From assembly GCF_037892605.1 (NCBI RefSeq), contig NZ_JBBKTU010000001.1:1860001-1924000 (forward strand): a stretch of 64,000 bases of DNA, in the 5' to 3' direction. The notes beneath the pieces were generated by a model that was given only the letters and a program-made list of their open reading frames with translations, did no database searches and was not told the DNA's origin. The translations under genes were made by a program, and so were the position numbers. Shown in pieces: positions 17,228-27,482 of the stretch (position 1 is the stretch's first letter; each line of letters opens with the position of its first letter). The DNA comes from Lacibacter sp. H407 (GTDB lineage Bacteria; Bacteroidota; Bacteroidia; Chitinophagales; Chitinophagaceae).

Positions 17228-17872
17228 CTATTTATTATTCTTTTGAAAATACTTACAGGCTTGCTGCAAGCCACATTCCCTGCATTTGGGATTTCGTGCT
17301 ATACAAATATAACGGCCATGTAAAATGAGCCAATGATGTGCTTTGTACACCAGCTCGGTAGGGAAATGTTTGATGAGCTCTTTTTCTACTGCTAACGGAG
17401 TAGTAGCCGTTTGTTTCACCAGTCCAATGCGCTTACTCACACGAAACACATGTGTATCCACCGCCATATTTGGTTGTGCATCCACCACAGAAGTAATGAC
17501 GTTGGCTGTTTTTCGTCCAACACCCGGTAATTTGATCAATTCCTCAACAGTTAACGGCACTTCACCGTTAAACTCATGCACGAGCTTTTGTGCCATACCG
17601 ATCAAGTGTTTGGTTTTATTATTGGGGTACGAAATGCTCTTAATGAGAGGAAACAATTCATCAAAGGTTGCCTTGCTCATGCTTTCAGCATCAGGATATT
17701 TTTCGAAGATGGAAGGAGTTGTCAGGTTTACCCGTTTATCGGTGCATTGGGCACTAAGAATAACGGCCACGAGTAACTGAAAAGGATTATCGTACAGCAA
17801 CTCCGTTTCCGCATCGGGTGCATGTACCGAAAAATAATCAATAACCGATTGGTAACGCTCTTTAGTTGTCAT
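17228..17872 (-). CDS. nth: Endonuclease III (DNA glycosylase/AP lyase)
   Basis: A 214-residue base-excision repair enzyme that removes oxidised pyrimidines and nicks abasic sites. The helix-hairpin-helix LPGVGRKTANV carries catalytic Lys121, and AVDTHVFR carries catalytic Asp139. The C-terminal [4Fe-4S] ligands Cys190, Cys197, Cys200 and Cys206 have the canonical 6-2-5 spacing. Length is typical. It is the last gene of the eno-divIC-orf-nth run on the minus strand, 35 bp after the small upstream gene. Confidence 0.96.
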   Translation of the reverse strand: MTTKERYQSVIDYFSVHAPDAETELLYDNPFQLLVAVILSAQCTDKRVNLTTPSIFEKYPDAESMSKATFDELFPLIKSISYPNNKTKHLIGMAQKLVHEFNGEVPLTVEELIKLPGVGRKTANVITSVVDAQPNMAVDTHVFRVSKRIGLVKQTATTPLAVEKELIKHFPTELVYKAHHWLILHGRYICIARNPKCRECGLQQACKYFQKNNK

Positions 17873-17907
17873 TCTGAATTTGGAATGACGGCGAAATTAG
17901 GGAAAGA

Positions 17908-18156
17908 TCAGTTTGATGCAGAAAGATCAGTGGCTGCCATGTCCTTGTTGGCATATTTCAGCACATTCAACACCGTTTCTGTACGGGGTGAAAATCTGAA
18001 ATTGGTAAGCCGTTGTGCCGCTTTTTTGATTACCTCAAACTTTTCCCGGAGGGTCCAGTCTTCAGCCATTGCCTGTTCGATAGCGGCATTCTGTTCAGCG
18101 GTTGTTTCTTTGTAGAGATATTGTAACAAGTCTTCCGGCGTAAATTTATGTGTCAT
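17908..18156 (-). CDS. Small conserved-type hypothetical protein
   Basis: An 82-residue soluble, probably all-helical protein. The N-terminus (THKFTPEDLLQYLYKETTA, then EQNAAIEQAMAEDWTLRE) resembles the N-terminal helical domain of Bacteroidota anti-sigma factors, as in the gene at 29771, but there is no zinc motif and no membrane helix. The ATG at 18156 is preferred to a TTG six bases upstream. It lies between divIC and nth on the same strand. No function can be assigned. Confidence 0.65.
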   Translation of the reverse strand: MTHKFTPEDLLQYLYKETTAEQNAAIEQAMAEDWTLREKFEVIKKAAQRLTNFRFSPRTETVLNVLKYANKDMAATDLSASN

Positions 18157-18251
18157 AAGCAATCCTGTTTTTATGCGTAGGGGCTTCTCAAAGGATCTGC
18201 TTTGCTATTAAACGCTGTTGGTAAACTTGTATTGTACGGGGCGGGCTGTTT

Positions 18252-18545
18252 TTATTCCTCAAAGAGGAAAACGTCCTCATTATCCTTTTTCATGTAATAC
18301 TTCTCACGGGCAAGGCGCTCGTAGGCGGCCGGGTCTTTTTGCCTGTTTTCCAGCTCGGTTTTGGCCGTTTCGATCTTCTGGTTGAAATAAGAAGTATTGC
18401 TCTTCAGTTCAGACAGTTTGCGGTAACGGTTCACCTGTGTGAGAAAATCGTTCCGGTCCACAAATAACATCCACACCGCAAAACCAATAATGGTTAAAAC
18501 GTATTTGTTTTTCAGAATGGGCGGTATGTGAGTTAGAAATTTCAT
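18252..18545 (-). CDS. FtsB/DivIC-family septum formation initiator
   Basis: A 97-residue bitopic membrane protein: short cytoplasmic N-terminus, one transmembrane helix (YVLTIIGFAVWMLFVD, residues about 14-29), then a coiled coil (about 35-75) and the family's C-terminal LAREKYYMKKDNEDVFLFE. FtsB/DivIC proteins bridge FtsL and the divisome synthases. The start at 18545 fits the family; the longer frame to 18575 would be encoded by the repeat hairpin that separates this gene from eno. Confidence 0.88.
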   Translation of the reverse strand: MKFLTHIPPILKNKYVLTIIGFAVWMLFVDRNDFLTQVNRYRKLSELKSNTSYFNQKIETAKTELENRQKDPAAYERLAREKYYMKKDNEDVFLFEE

Positions 18546-18555
18546 TTTGTTAATG

Positions 18556-18606
18556 GTTGATAGTTCATGGTTCATAGTGTTCTGCTATGAACCATGAACT
18601 ATCAAC
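18556..18606. repeat. Heptad-repeat inverted pair between eno and divIC (perfect 22-bp stem)
   Basis: Two perfectly complementary 22-nt arms (18556-18577 and 18585-18606) surround a 7-nt loop. Each arm is made of 7-bp units: left GTTGATA, GTTCATG, GTTCATA; right the complement. A 17-nt core of the right arm (starting CCATGAA) recurs at 30890. The stem would be very stable in the eno-divIC transcript and could separate expression of the two genes. Confidence 0.85.
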
Positions 18607-18611
18607 TAAAG

Positions 18612-20000
<1,389 letters not shown>

Positions 20001-20065
20001 TCAGCGGCAGCAGCAAAGAGTTATGAGCAGTGAAATGATTATTTTTAAGTACAACAAACGATTGT

Positions 20066-20632
20066 ATGGATACAACATTACTTACTTCTGTTGCAATGGG
20101 CATTGCTCTCAGCGCATGCTGTGGCTTTCGGGTATTTGTGCCTATGTTGGGTGCCAGCTTTGCTGCATGGCAGCAATGGTTCAACCTGCCTGCTGATATG
20201 CAATGGGTGGGCAGCTTGCCGGCCGTACTTTGTTTTGGAACAGCAGCGGTGTTAGAAATTGGTGCTTATTATATTCCGTTTGTCGATAACCTGCTGGATA
20301 CGATCGCTACTCCGTTAGCTGTTGCAGCAGGAACAATTTTAGCTGCATCATTTTTACCGATTGCAGAATTTACTCCGTTGTTGAAATGGATATTGGCGAT
20401 TGTTGCCGGAGGTGGTGCTGCGGGAACAGTGCAAGCCGGGACCGGATTGTTGCGTTTGTTTTCTTCCAAGGCCACAGCAGGTACTGGCAATGTGGTGGTA
20501 TCTACGGGTGAGAATGCAGCAGCAATTGGAGGAACAGCGTTGAGTTTTATTGCACCGGTGATTATTGCTTTGCTTATGTTGCTGTTGATTGGATGGATAT
20601 TGGTGAAGGGGGTGGGGAGATTGCGGAGGTGA
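20066..20632 (+). CDS. DUF4126 family membrane protein
   Basis: A 188-residue integral membrane protein with about five hydrophobic segments. The DUF4126 signature is at the N-terminus (ALSACCGFRVFVPMLGAS), followed by WVGSLPAVLCFGTAAVLEIG and YYIPFVDNLLD. Function is unknown. It is divergent from eno and converges with gldA (10 bp between stops). It has no obvious partner. Confidence 0.82.
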   Translation: MDTTLLTSVAMGIALSACCGFRVFVPMLGASFAAWQQWFNLPADMQWVGSLPAVLCFGTAAVLEIGAYYIPFVDNLLDTIATPLAVAAGTILAASFLPIAEFTPLLKWILAIVAGGGAAGTVQAGTGLLRLFSSKATAGTGNVVVSTGENAAAIGGTALSFIAPVIIALLMLLLIGWILVKGVGRLRR

Positions 20633-20642
20633 ACAGACAACG

Positions 20643-21536
20643 TCAGTTTGTCAAACTCCTGAACACATCTTCCAACGAATTCTCATCACTCTTCAGCGAA
20701 AGCACATTCAGATTTTTTTCGATCGAAAGTTGTAACAGTTGTTTCTTCACAGCATCAGGATTATCTGTTTTGAATTTCCAGGTAGTGCTGTTTAAGCGAA
20801 TACAGTTTTGAATAGATTGAAACAACGATTCATCCACTTCTTCTTTTAATTCAAGGATCACTTCGCCTGCATGAACTTTTTTCAACAAATTCGATAACTG
20901 ATCGTCTGCCACAATACTTCCTTTGTTGATGATGATCACACGATCGCAAATAGCTTGTACTTCCTGTAAAATATGCGAAGAAAATAAAACGGTTTTGTTT
21001 TGACCAAGTTGTTTGATCACATCCCGTATCTCAATGATCTGGTTGGGATCAAGTCCACTTGTTGGTTCATCTAAGATCAATACTTCAGGATCATGAATGA
21101 GTGCGGCAGCCAAACCAACACGCTGTTTGTATCCTTTTGAAAGCTGCCCTATTTTTTTATGTGCTTCGGGTGTTAAACCAACCTGCTGAATCACATGTTC
21201 GATTTTTTGTTTTGGAGTAACAACCTTGTGTACTTCCGCAATAAAAGCAAGATATTCCCGTACATACATTTCATAGTACAACGCATTGCTCTCAGGTAAG
21301 TAGCCGATCTTCTGTTTGGTGTCGATGGGATTTTCATTCACTTTCACATCACACACAATGGCTTCTCCACTGCTCGGCTGCAGGTAACCGGTGATCATTT
21401 TCATGGTAGTGCTTTTGCCCGCACCATTCGGACCAAGGAAACCAACGATCTCTCCCTTCTTCACAGAAAAAGAAATATCATTCACAGCTTTTTGTGTGCC
21501 ATATACTTTCAACAGATTTTTTACCTCGATCGACAT
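20643..21536 (-). CDS. gldA: GldA-type ABC transporter ATP-binding protein (gliding motility)
   Basis: A 297-residue ATPase. Walker A is GPNGAGKST, the Q-loop region IGYLPESNALYYEM, the ABC signature LSKGYKQRVGLA, Walker B LILDEPTSGLDP and the switch histidine SSHILQEV. The C-terminal extension to about 300 residues is typical of GldA, which with GldF/GldG forms an ABC system needed for gliding in flavobacteria. gldF and gldG are not in this window, so a related ABC-2 exporter ATPase cannot be excluded. The ATG at 21536 is supported by a -7 box 15 bp upstream. Confidence 0.85.
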   Translation of the reverse strand: MSIEVKNLLKVYGTQKAVNDISFSVKKGEIVGFLGPNGAGKSTTMKMITGYLQPSSGEAIVCDVKVNENPIDTKQKIGYLPESNALYYEMYVREYLAFIAEVHKVVTPKQKIEHVIQQVGLTPEAHKKIGQLSKGYKQRVGLAAALIHDPEVLILDEPTSGLDPNQIIEIRDVIKQLGQNKTVLFSSHILQEVQAICDRVIIINKGSIVADDQLSNLLKKVHAGEVILELKEEVDESLFQSIQNCIRLNSTTWKFKTDNPDAVKKQLLQLSIEKNLNVLSLKSDENSLEDVFRSLTN

Positions 21537-21550
21537 ACGCTTGTTTGTGT

Positions 21551-21558
21551 CAAAAATA
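21551..21558 (-). promoter_or_regulatory. -7 promoter box of gldA
   Basis: Reads TATTTTTG on the minus strand, an exact TAnnTTTG match, 15 bp before the gldA ATG. Confidence 0.55.
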
Positions 21559-21598
21559 AATGAATTGCAGCACACTCAGTTGGTTGCTGTTATTGGCA

Positions 21599-23506
21599 TC
21601 AGGGAATAAGCAGCACCGTTCCTTTTTGGTTAAAGGATTTGTCGTTGCGTTTGTAACGGATGGTCCAAACATATTGTCCGGGAGGGGCTTTCTGGCTATT
21701 GATGAATCCATCCCAGCCTGCGGCTACATCATTGGTTGAAAAGATCAGTTGCCCCCAGCGGTTAAAGATCCTGAATTCAAATTCATCAATACGGAAATAA
21801 ACTTTTGCTTTGAGTACATCGTTCAACCGGTCGCCATTTGGTGTAAAAGCATTGGGTACAAAAATCACATCCGCACAATCTTTATAATCAACGGTAATAT
21901 CATCAATAGCAATGCCGCATCCGTTTCCTACAGCAACAGAATAAATGCCGGGCAACGTAACTGTAATGCTGCTGTCGGTTGCATTATTATTCCATAAATA
22001 AAATTCAGCTAACGGATGCGTTGCATTCAATACTAAGGGTTCGTTTACACAAAGCGTTGTATCTCCAATAAGTTGAACAGTGGGTGTAAAATTTCTTGTG
22101 ATGACAAAACTATCAGTGCGGCTGCACACCCCATCGCTTGTAAGCAATGAATAGCTTCCTGTATTAGTAAGCGTTCGTTGTGCGGCGGTTGTCCCATCGT
22201 TCCACAAATACGATACAGCAGTGGGTTGTTGTGCATCTACATCCAATGTTTGCGCATCGCAAAGCAATGTATCCAATGGGATCGTACGTTGTAATAAGTT
22301 TGATTGTACCACTACCGCAACTGAATCTGCACTTGAGCAACCGCCTTTGGTGATCAGGCGTACATGATACATTCCACTGTTTCCGGTTGTTGCATTTACT
22401 ACACGCAACGTATCGTTGCTCATGTTTAAAGGAGTTCCATCAGCGGTCCAGATATAGGCAATGGCATCAACAGGAACATTCAGTATCAGATCTTTTGTTT
22501 CACACACAGGTGCATTGCTTTGCAGCATGGGTGAAACGGGTGCAAATACATTTACCGGAATAATTGGTGAAACAGAGCGGCAGTTGTTAGAATTGATATT
22601 CACTGCTTCTGCTACAAGCAAGCGGTAATTGCCGCTGTCGGCTTTCTGAATATTACTAAGTGATAAGTTAGGTGTAGTGGCAGCAGGAATATTCGTCCAG
22701 CCGGTACCGTTATTAAACTGCCATTGATAAGCAGGGTTTGAATAAAACCCACCGGCTACATTGATGTTAAGGTCAACAGTACTTCCCACACAGGCATCAT
22801 TTGTATTGAGTAATGTTCCGCTAACAGAAGATGACATGGTTGGCCCGCATAAGGTGAATTCGATATCATCTAGTGCAAGATCGTTACCGAGCCCGCCTAC
22901 CTGGTTATTAAAAATACGTAGGATAACCGATGTTTCACCGGCAGGTAATGCAAACAGAAAGCCGAATCTCTCCCAGGTAAAGTTGCTAAAGCGTGAAATA
23001 GAGGGCGTATTAAACGTCTGTAACACGTTGCCTGATGTAGCACTGCTGATCTCAAAGCGAATAATGGGATCCAATGGATTGTTAGAACCAAGAGGTATGA
23101 GGTTAGCGATCCATGCAGAAAAATACAATTGCGATCCGGAGCAAAGATTGGCTACAGTTGTTTCATAAAATTTTCCTGCGGTGTAATCGGCATTCACGAT
23201 CATCATATTGCCGCCTGATGAACGATCTGTACCAATATGCCAAACTCCAAATTGTCGGCCACCTGTTGCAATATCAGCTGTGGTCTTTCGAATTCCGTAT
23301 TGTCCATCATCAACAAGTCCCAAGGAATCAAAGCTATAAGTGGTAACACCCGCAGGAAGTCTTGGTCCTGTTAACGGAGAACTGATACCTCCGCCAAAAT
23401 TTTCATAAAACAATACGTTGCCCGAACACTGTGCGATCAATTGTTGATTGAGTAACAAAAAACTAACAACTGCTATTAAATTTTTGAGAGAAGTGGCTTT
23501 GAACAT
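21599..23506 (-). CDS. Secreted Ig-like multidomain protein with type IX (gliding-type) C-terminal sorting domain
   Basis: A 635-residue exported protein. A signal peptide (residues about 1-25, ending QQLIAQ) is followed by a lectin/jelly-roll-like domain (ENFGGG start; QLYFSAWIANL; FTWERFGFLFALPAG; LALDDIEFTLCG), then several Ig/PKD-like repeats with paired cysteines. The end is a CHU_C/Bac_Flav_CTERM domain: VIFVPNAFTPNGDRLNDVLK, FRIFNRWGQLIFST, GWDGFINSQKAPPGQYVWTI. Such type B sorting domains direct secretion through the type IX system and surface attachment. It is probably an adhesin or surface scaffold. The ATG at 23506 is chosen because the signal peptide follows it directly. Confidence 0.85.
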   Translation of the reverse strand: MFKATSLKNLIAVVSFLLLNQQLIAQCSGNVLFYENFGGGISSPLTGPRLPAGVTTYSFDSLGLVDDGQYGIRKTTADIATGGRQFGVWHIGTDRSSGGNMMIVNADYTAGKFYETTVANLCSGSQLYFSAWIANLIPLGSNNPLDPIIRFEISSATSGNVLQTFNTPSISRFSNFTWERFGFLFALPAGETSVILRIFNNQVGGLGNDLALDDIEFTLCGPTMSSSVSGTLLNTNDACVGSTVDLNINVAGGFYSNPAYQWQFNNGTGWTNIPAATTPNLSLSNIQKADSGNYRLLVAEAVNINSNNCRSVSPIIPVNVFAPVSPMLQSNAPVCETKDLILNVPVDAIAYIWTADGTPLNMSNDTLRVVNATTGNSGMYHVRLITKGGCSSADSVAVVVQSNLLQRTIPLDTLLCDAQTLDVDAQQPTAVSYLWNDGTTAAQRTLTNTGSYSLLTSDGVCSRTDSFVITRNFTPTVQLIGDTTLCVNEPLVLNATHPLAEFYLWNNNATDSSITVTLPGIYSVAVGNGCGIAIDDITVDYKDCADVIFVPNAFTPNGDRLNDVLKAKVYFRIDEFEFRIFNRWGQLIFSTNDVAAGWDGFINSQKAPPGQYVWTIRYKRNDKSFNQKGTVLLIP

Positions 23507-23554
23507 CGTTTGCTTAAGAGGGCTAAAAGTAACCATTCGAATCTTTACAAACAA

Positions 23555-23582
23555 AAAGCCCTTGCTAAACAACAAGGGCTTT
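23555..23582. terminator. Bidirectional hairpin between divergent promoters
   Basis: A perfect 10-bp stem, AAAGCCCTTG (23555-23564) with CAAGGGCTTT (23573-23582), and an 8-nt loop. It has terminator shape in both directions but lies between two divergent genes rather than after one. It may insulate the two promoters or end short upstream transcripts. Confidence 0.6.
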
Positions 23583-23721
23583 CATAAAAAACCAACCATA
23601 TGAACAGACATCGAACAGATCAATAGGGTATTGTCTGTGTTCTTTCAAGTAAAAGACCGTTGCTGAATAAAATTCGCTGCATACGGCTGCAATATTTTTA
23701 TATTTATGGCCCAAATAATGA

Positions 23722-25662
23722 ATGATGTCATATCCTTACCAAATTAAATCTTACGACGAGTATAAAGCAGCTTATCAAAAAAGTGTTGAAGAACCGGATG
23801 CATTCTGGGGTTCAATTGCTGAACATTTTCAATGGAAAAAGAAATGGGACAGCGTATTGGAATGGAATTTCAGAGAACCAAAAGTAGAATGGTTCAAAGG
23901 AGCCAAACTGAACATCACTGAAAATTGTATCGATCGGCATTTGGAAACAATGGGCGATAAGCCCGCCATTATTTGGGAACCAAATAATCCGGAAGAACGT
24001 GTACGTGTTGTAACCTATAACCGATTGCACAAACGTGTTTGTCAATTTGCACAAGTGTTAATTAACAATGGTGTAAAAAAAGGTGATCGTGTTTGTATTT
24101 ATATGGGTATGGTGCCTGAGTTAGCATACGCTGTATTAGGTTGTGCACGCATTGGTGCAATACATAGTGTGATCTTCGGTGGTTTTAGTGCACAAAGTAT
24201 TGCTGATCGTTTGTATGATGCGCAGGCAGAATTTATTGTTACATGCGATGGTGCATACCGGGGCAATAAAGATATTCCGTTGAAAAGTGTAATTGATGAT
24301 GCATTGATCGGTAACAGAACGGTGAAGAAAGTAATTGTATATACACGCACACGCACACCTGTATCAATGTTGAAAGGAAGAGATGTGTGGTGGGAAGATG
24401 AAATGGAATTTGCAGAACACCAGGTGGAGAAAAACGGTGTGGTAAGTTTTCCTGCGGAGGAGATGGATGCAGAGGATCCATTGTTCATTTTATACACAAG
24501 CGGATCAACAGGTAAACCGAAGGGGGTAGTACATAGCAGTGCAGGGTATATGATCTGGACGAATTATACATTCGTGAATACATTTCAATACAACAAAGGT
24601 GATGTGCATTTTTGTACTGCTGATATTGGCTGGATCACCGGGCATAGTTATATTTTATATGGTCCGTTAAGTGCCGGTGCAACTTCATTGATGTTTGAAG
24701 GTATTCCTACATTTCCTGATGCAGGACGTTTCTGGGATATTGTTGATAAACACAAAGTAAATATTTTGTACACGGCACCAACAGCCATCCGCAGTTTGAT
24801 GGGCTTTGGTTTAGATCCGTTGAAAGGAAAAGATCTTTCCTCATTAAAAATACTGGGTACTGTTGGCGAACCTATTAACGAAGAAGCATGGCATTGGTAT
24901 GATGAACATATTGGCAAAGGCAAATGCCCCATTGTTGATACATGGTGGCAAACAGAAACAGGTGGTTGTTTAATTTCAAATATGGCTGGTGTTACACCTT
25001 CTAAACCAAGTTGGGCAACGTTGCCTATGCCGGGTGTGCAACCAATATTGGTTGATGAGAATGGTAAAGAAGTAACAGAGAAAGATGAGCATGGTCATTT
25101 GAAAGGTAACCTTTGTATCAAAGCACCATGGCCTGCTATACTTCGCACAACGTATGGTGATCATGAACGTTGCCGTACCAATTATTTTGCAACGTATGAA
25201 AATTTATATTTCACGGGTGATGGTGCATTGAAAGATGAGGAAGGATTTTATCGCATTACAGGAAGGGTAGATGATGTGTTGAATGTAAGTGGTCACCGCT
25301 TAGGTACAGCTGAAATTGAAAACGCATTGAACATGCATGCAGGTGTGGTTGAAAGTGCAGTAGTTGGTTACCCGCATGATGTAAAAGGACAAGGCGTGTA
25401 TGCCTATGTTGTGTATGGACACATGCATGGCGATGAAGATCTTACACGAAAAGATATTCTGCAAACAGTTACACGCATCATCGGCCCTATTGCAAAGCCT
25501 GATAAGATTCAGTTTGTAAGTGGCTTACCCAAAACAAGAAGCGGTAAGATCATGCGGCGTATTTTAAGAAAGATCGCTGAGAACGATCTCAGTAATCTTG
25601 GTGACACATCAACCTTGCTTGATCCAGGAGTTGTTGATGAAATTAAAAACGGAAAGTTATAA
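23722..25662 (+). CDS. acs: Acetate--CoA ligase (AMP-forming)
   Basis: A 646-residue enzyme activating acetate to acetyl-CoA through acetyl-AMP. Motifs are the A3 loop YTSGSTGKPKGVVH, DIGWITGHSYILYGPL, WWQTETGG, YFTGDGALKDEEGFYRITGR and the C-terminal RSGKIMRRILRKIA, whose lysine is catalytic and the usual acetylation site. Length is typical. It is monocistronic with a bidirectional terminator after it. Two adjacent ATG codons make the exact start uncertain by one residue. Confidence 0.97.
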   Translation: MMSYPYQIKSYDEYKAAYQKSVEEPDAFWGSIAEHFQWKKKWDSVLEWNFREPKVEWFKGAKLNITENCIDRHLETMGDKPAIIWEPNNPEERVRVVTYNRLHKRVCQFAQVLINNGVKKGDRVCIYMGMVPELAYAVLGCARIGAIHSVIFGGFSAQSIADRLYDAQAEFIVTCDGAYRGNKDIPLKSVIDDALIGNRTVKKVIVYTRTRTPVSMLKGRDVWWEDEMEFAEHQVEKNGVVSFPAEEMDAEDPLFILYTSGSTGKPKGVVHSSAGYMIWTNYTFVNTFQYNKGDVHFCTADIGWITGHSYILYGPLSAGATSLMFEGIPTFPDAGRFWDIVDKHKVNILYTAPTAIRSLMGFGLDPLKGKDLSSLKILGTVGEPINEEAWHWYDEHIGKGKCPIVDTWWQTETGGCLISNMAGVTPSKPSWATLPMPGVQPILVDENGKEVTEKDEHGHLKGNLCIKAPWPAILRTTYGDHERCRTNYFATYENLYFTGDGALKDEEGFYRITGRVDDVLNVSGHRLGTAEIENALNMHAGVVESAVVGYPHDVKGQGVYAYVVYGHMHGDEDLTRKDILQTVTRIIGPIAKPDKIQFVSGLPKTRSGKIMRRILRKIAENDLSNLGDTSTLLDPGVVDEIKNGKL

Positions 25663-25667
25663 AAAAG

Positions 25668-25700
25668 AGAAGCCCCGAAACCTACGTCGGGGCTCTTTCT
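25668..25700. terminator. Bidirectional terminator between acs and the 553-residue protein gene
   Basis: An 8-bp GC-rich stem, AGCCCCGA (25671-25678) with TCGGGGCT (25687-25694), flanked by an A run on the left and a T-rich run on the right. It serves the two convergent genes. Confidence 0.88.
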
Positions 25701-25754
25701 TACATGTGGATTTTGGATATTGATCCGTGTAAGATTTTTAATTAGAGGTATATT

Positions 25755-27416
25755 TTATTCCAGCGGCATTTTCGCAAACCATAATGTTTTTCCGCTTTTA
25801 TTTTCGCCGAGGAAAACAATTTGCCCTTTACCAATTGGAAGTGATGGATATTTATTATTTACATAGTAGTCTGATTTGCCTTGTCCCATTTGCACGAAGT
25901 CACCAATTTTCGCACTGCTAACATCGATCTTCGCAACGTTGGGATACATCAGGAACTTATACTTGCTTTCACCCAATTCTTTTTCCTGTCTCCAGCCTTT
26001 CATTTCCATGATCGTCCAGTAAACCGTTTTTCCATCGCTGCTTTCCATGATCAATTGATTGTTAGGCGATGATTTTGCTTCTTTGTCATTTTCTTCTCTT
26101 CTTACTCCGTAAGAAGCTTTAAGTACACCGCTACTTCCAAAATGCATCATAATGATATCTTCGTATTCAGCGCCGCCACCGCCGCCGCCAACGGAACCAA
26201 GGTTGCCAAACTTCATTACATGTCCGCCACCTTTTGCTTTGGTATATTTCTGGCCTGCTAATAAAATATCACCGTTGCTTAAAAGTTTAATATCAGCCAC
26301 TTTGAATTTCCGTCCGGTGTATTCAGGATTCTTTTTTTGTGAGGGAGGTGATTGCGATTTTTTATCGAAATCTTCCAATGTATTGTTGCTAACAAATGCT
26401 GTTTTTCCGTTTGAAATTTTCACAACCTGGAATCCCTTGGCTTTGAATTTTTCAACTTCATCATCACGCATATTTACAGGCGCAGCAAATTTTTCATCAA
26501 AGTAATCATCCGTCTTTTCACCTGTGGCTCCCATGATCAGTACATCGCTTCCAATGGTTACAAACATATTGCCGTTGAAGATGCCTGCTTTTGATGCAAC
26601 ACTGATGCGTTCTTTAACTGTGCCATCTTTTCCTACCCGTACAAATGTGTAATTGGTTGCAACAGGATCGGCTGATTTTTTGTAAGCTTTCCCACCCATT
26701 GGTGCAAACAGAAGCAATACATCACTGTCTGTATCATTATCATCATCCTGATCATCTGTGTTAACGGCAACCACAGTTTGAGGATAGTCAAACTTCAACA
26801 AATTGTCGCTTATCTTATTCAAGTCATGATCAAACCGAAGAATATGAATTTCAGTTGTCATCTTTAATGCATTACCGAGTCCTGTTCCCTTATCGCCGGC
26901 AAAAATTAAAATGTTGCCGCTTTCCTGTTGCTCCGAATGGGCGATGTATTGAAACTTTCCGCCATCATCACTTTTGGGTTTTATTTTTTCTCCAAAACTA
27001 ACTTTGGTATCGTAGCCACCCCAAAACCAGTTCCATTTGCGTTTGTAAGTTTTGCTTTTCAGAATCAATGTTCCCAACATGTTGGGCTCAACCGTTACAG
27101 CTTCAACAGTATATTCTTCGCCTTTATCTGCTTTAAACCCTTTGATTTTTTCTAATGGAACTTCGCTTTCTTCCATTCCTTTAAAGTTGAATTCGAGATC
27201 AAATTTGTAGGTTTCAAATTTAGCTTTTCGCCCCGATGCTTTGGTAACATAGTTCATGGTTACCTCGTTCTTTGCTTCATCGACAGTAGGTTCATACAAA
27301 TAACCTTTATTTGCTTTCTTAGAAATTTCGTGGGTGCCTTCTTTGGAAAGTTTTTGAGCATTGACTGTAAGACTGCTACCCATAAACAGGAGTAACAGCA
27401 AATTCATTGATTTCAT
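25755..27416 (-). CDS. Secreted protein of unknown function
   Basis: A 553-residue protein with a signal peptide (MKSMNLLLLLFMGSSLTVNA, cut before Q21). The mature part alternates beta-type segments such as GNILIFAGDKG, DVLLLFAPMGGK, DVLIMGATGEK, NGDILLAGQKY and GQIVFLGENKSGKTLWF. That pattern suggests a beta-propeller of log-like or usage-tracking type, but I recognise no family. Low-complexity stretches occur (DDQDDDNDTDSD; six consecutive glycines near residue 415). It is followed by the L,D-transpeptidase gene 66 bp downstream on the same strand and may share its transcript. Confidence 0.7.
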   Translation of the reverse strand: MKSMNLLLLLFMGSSLTVNAQKLSKEGTHEISKKANKGYLYEPTVDEAKNEVTMNYVTKASGRKAKFETYKFDLEFNFKGMEESEVPLEKIKGFKADKGEEYTVEAVTVEPNMLGTLILKSKTYKRKWNWFWGGYDTKVSFGEKIKPKSDDGGKFQYIAHSEQQESGNILIFAGDKGTGLGNALKMTTEIHILRFDHDLNKISDNLLKFDYPQTVVAVNTDDQDDDNDTDSDVLLLFAPMGGKAYKKSADPVATNYTFVRVGKDGTVKERISVASKAGIFNGNMFVTIGSDVLIMGATGEKTDDYFDEKFAAPVNMRDDEVEKFKAKGFQVVKISNGKTAFVSNNTLEDFDKKSQSPPSQKKNPEYTGRKFKVADIKLLSNGDILLAGQKYTKAKGGGHVMKFGNLGSVGGGGGGAEYEDIIMMHFGSSGVLKASYGVRREENDKEAKSSPNNQLIMESSDGKTVYWTIMEMKGWRQEKELGESKYKFLMYPNVAKIDVSSAKIGDFVQMGQGKSDYYVNNKYPSLPIGKGQIVFLGENKSGKTLWFAKMPLE

Positions 27417-27482
27417 GTTGTGGAGTTTGAAATCAAATAAAGCACTTCCTGTTTGCTAATGGTATACCCTTAAGACGGTATT

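Noticed and set aside
26160-26190. GCC-rich tract as a separate repeat element
   Set aside because: It is simply glycine codons of the unknown secreted protein read on the opposite strand.
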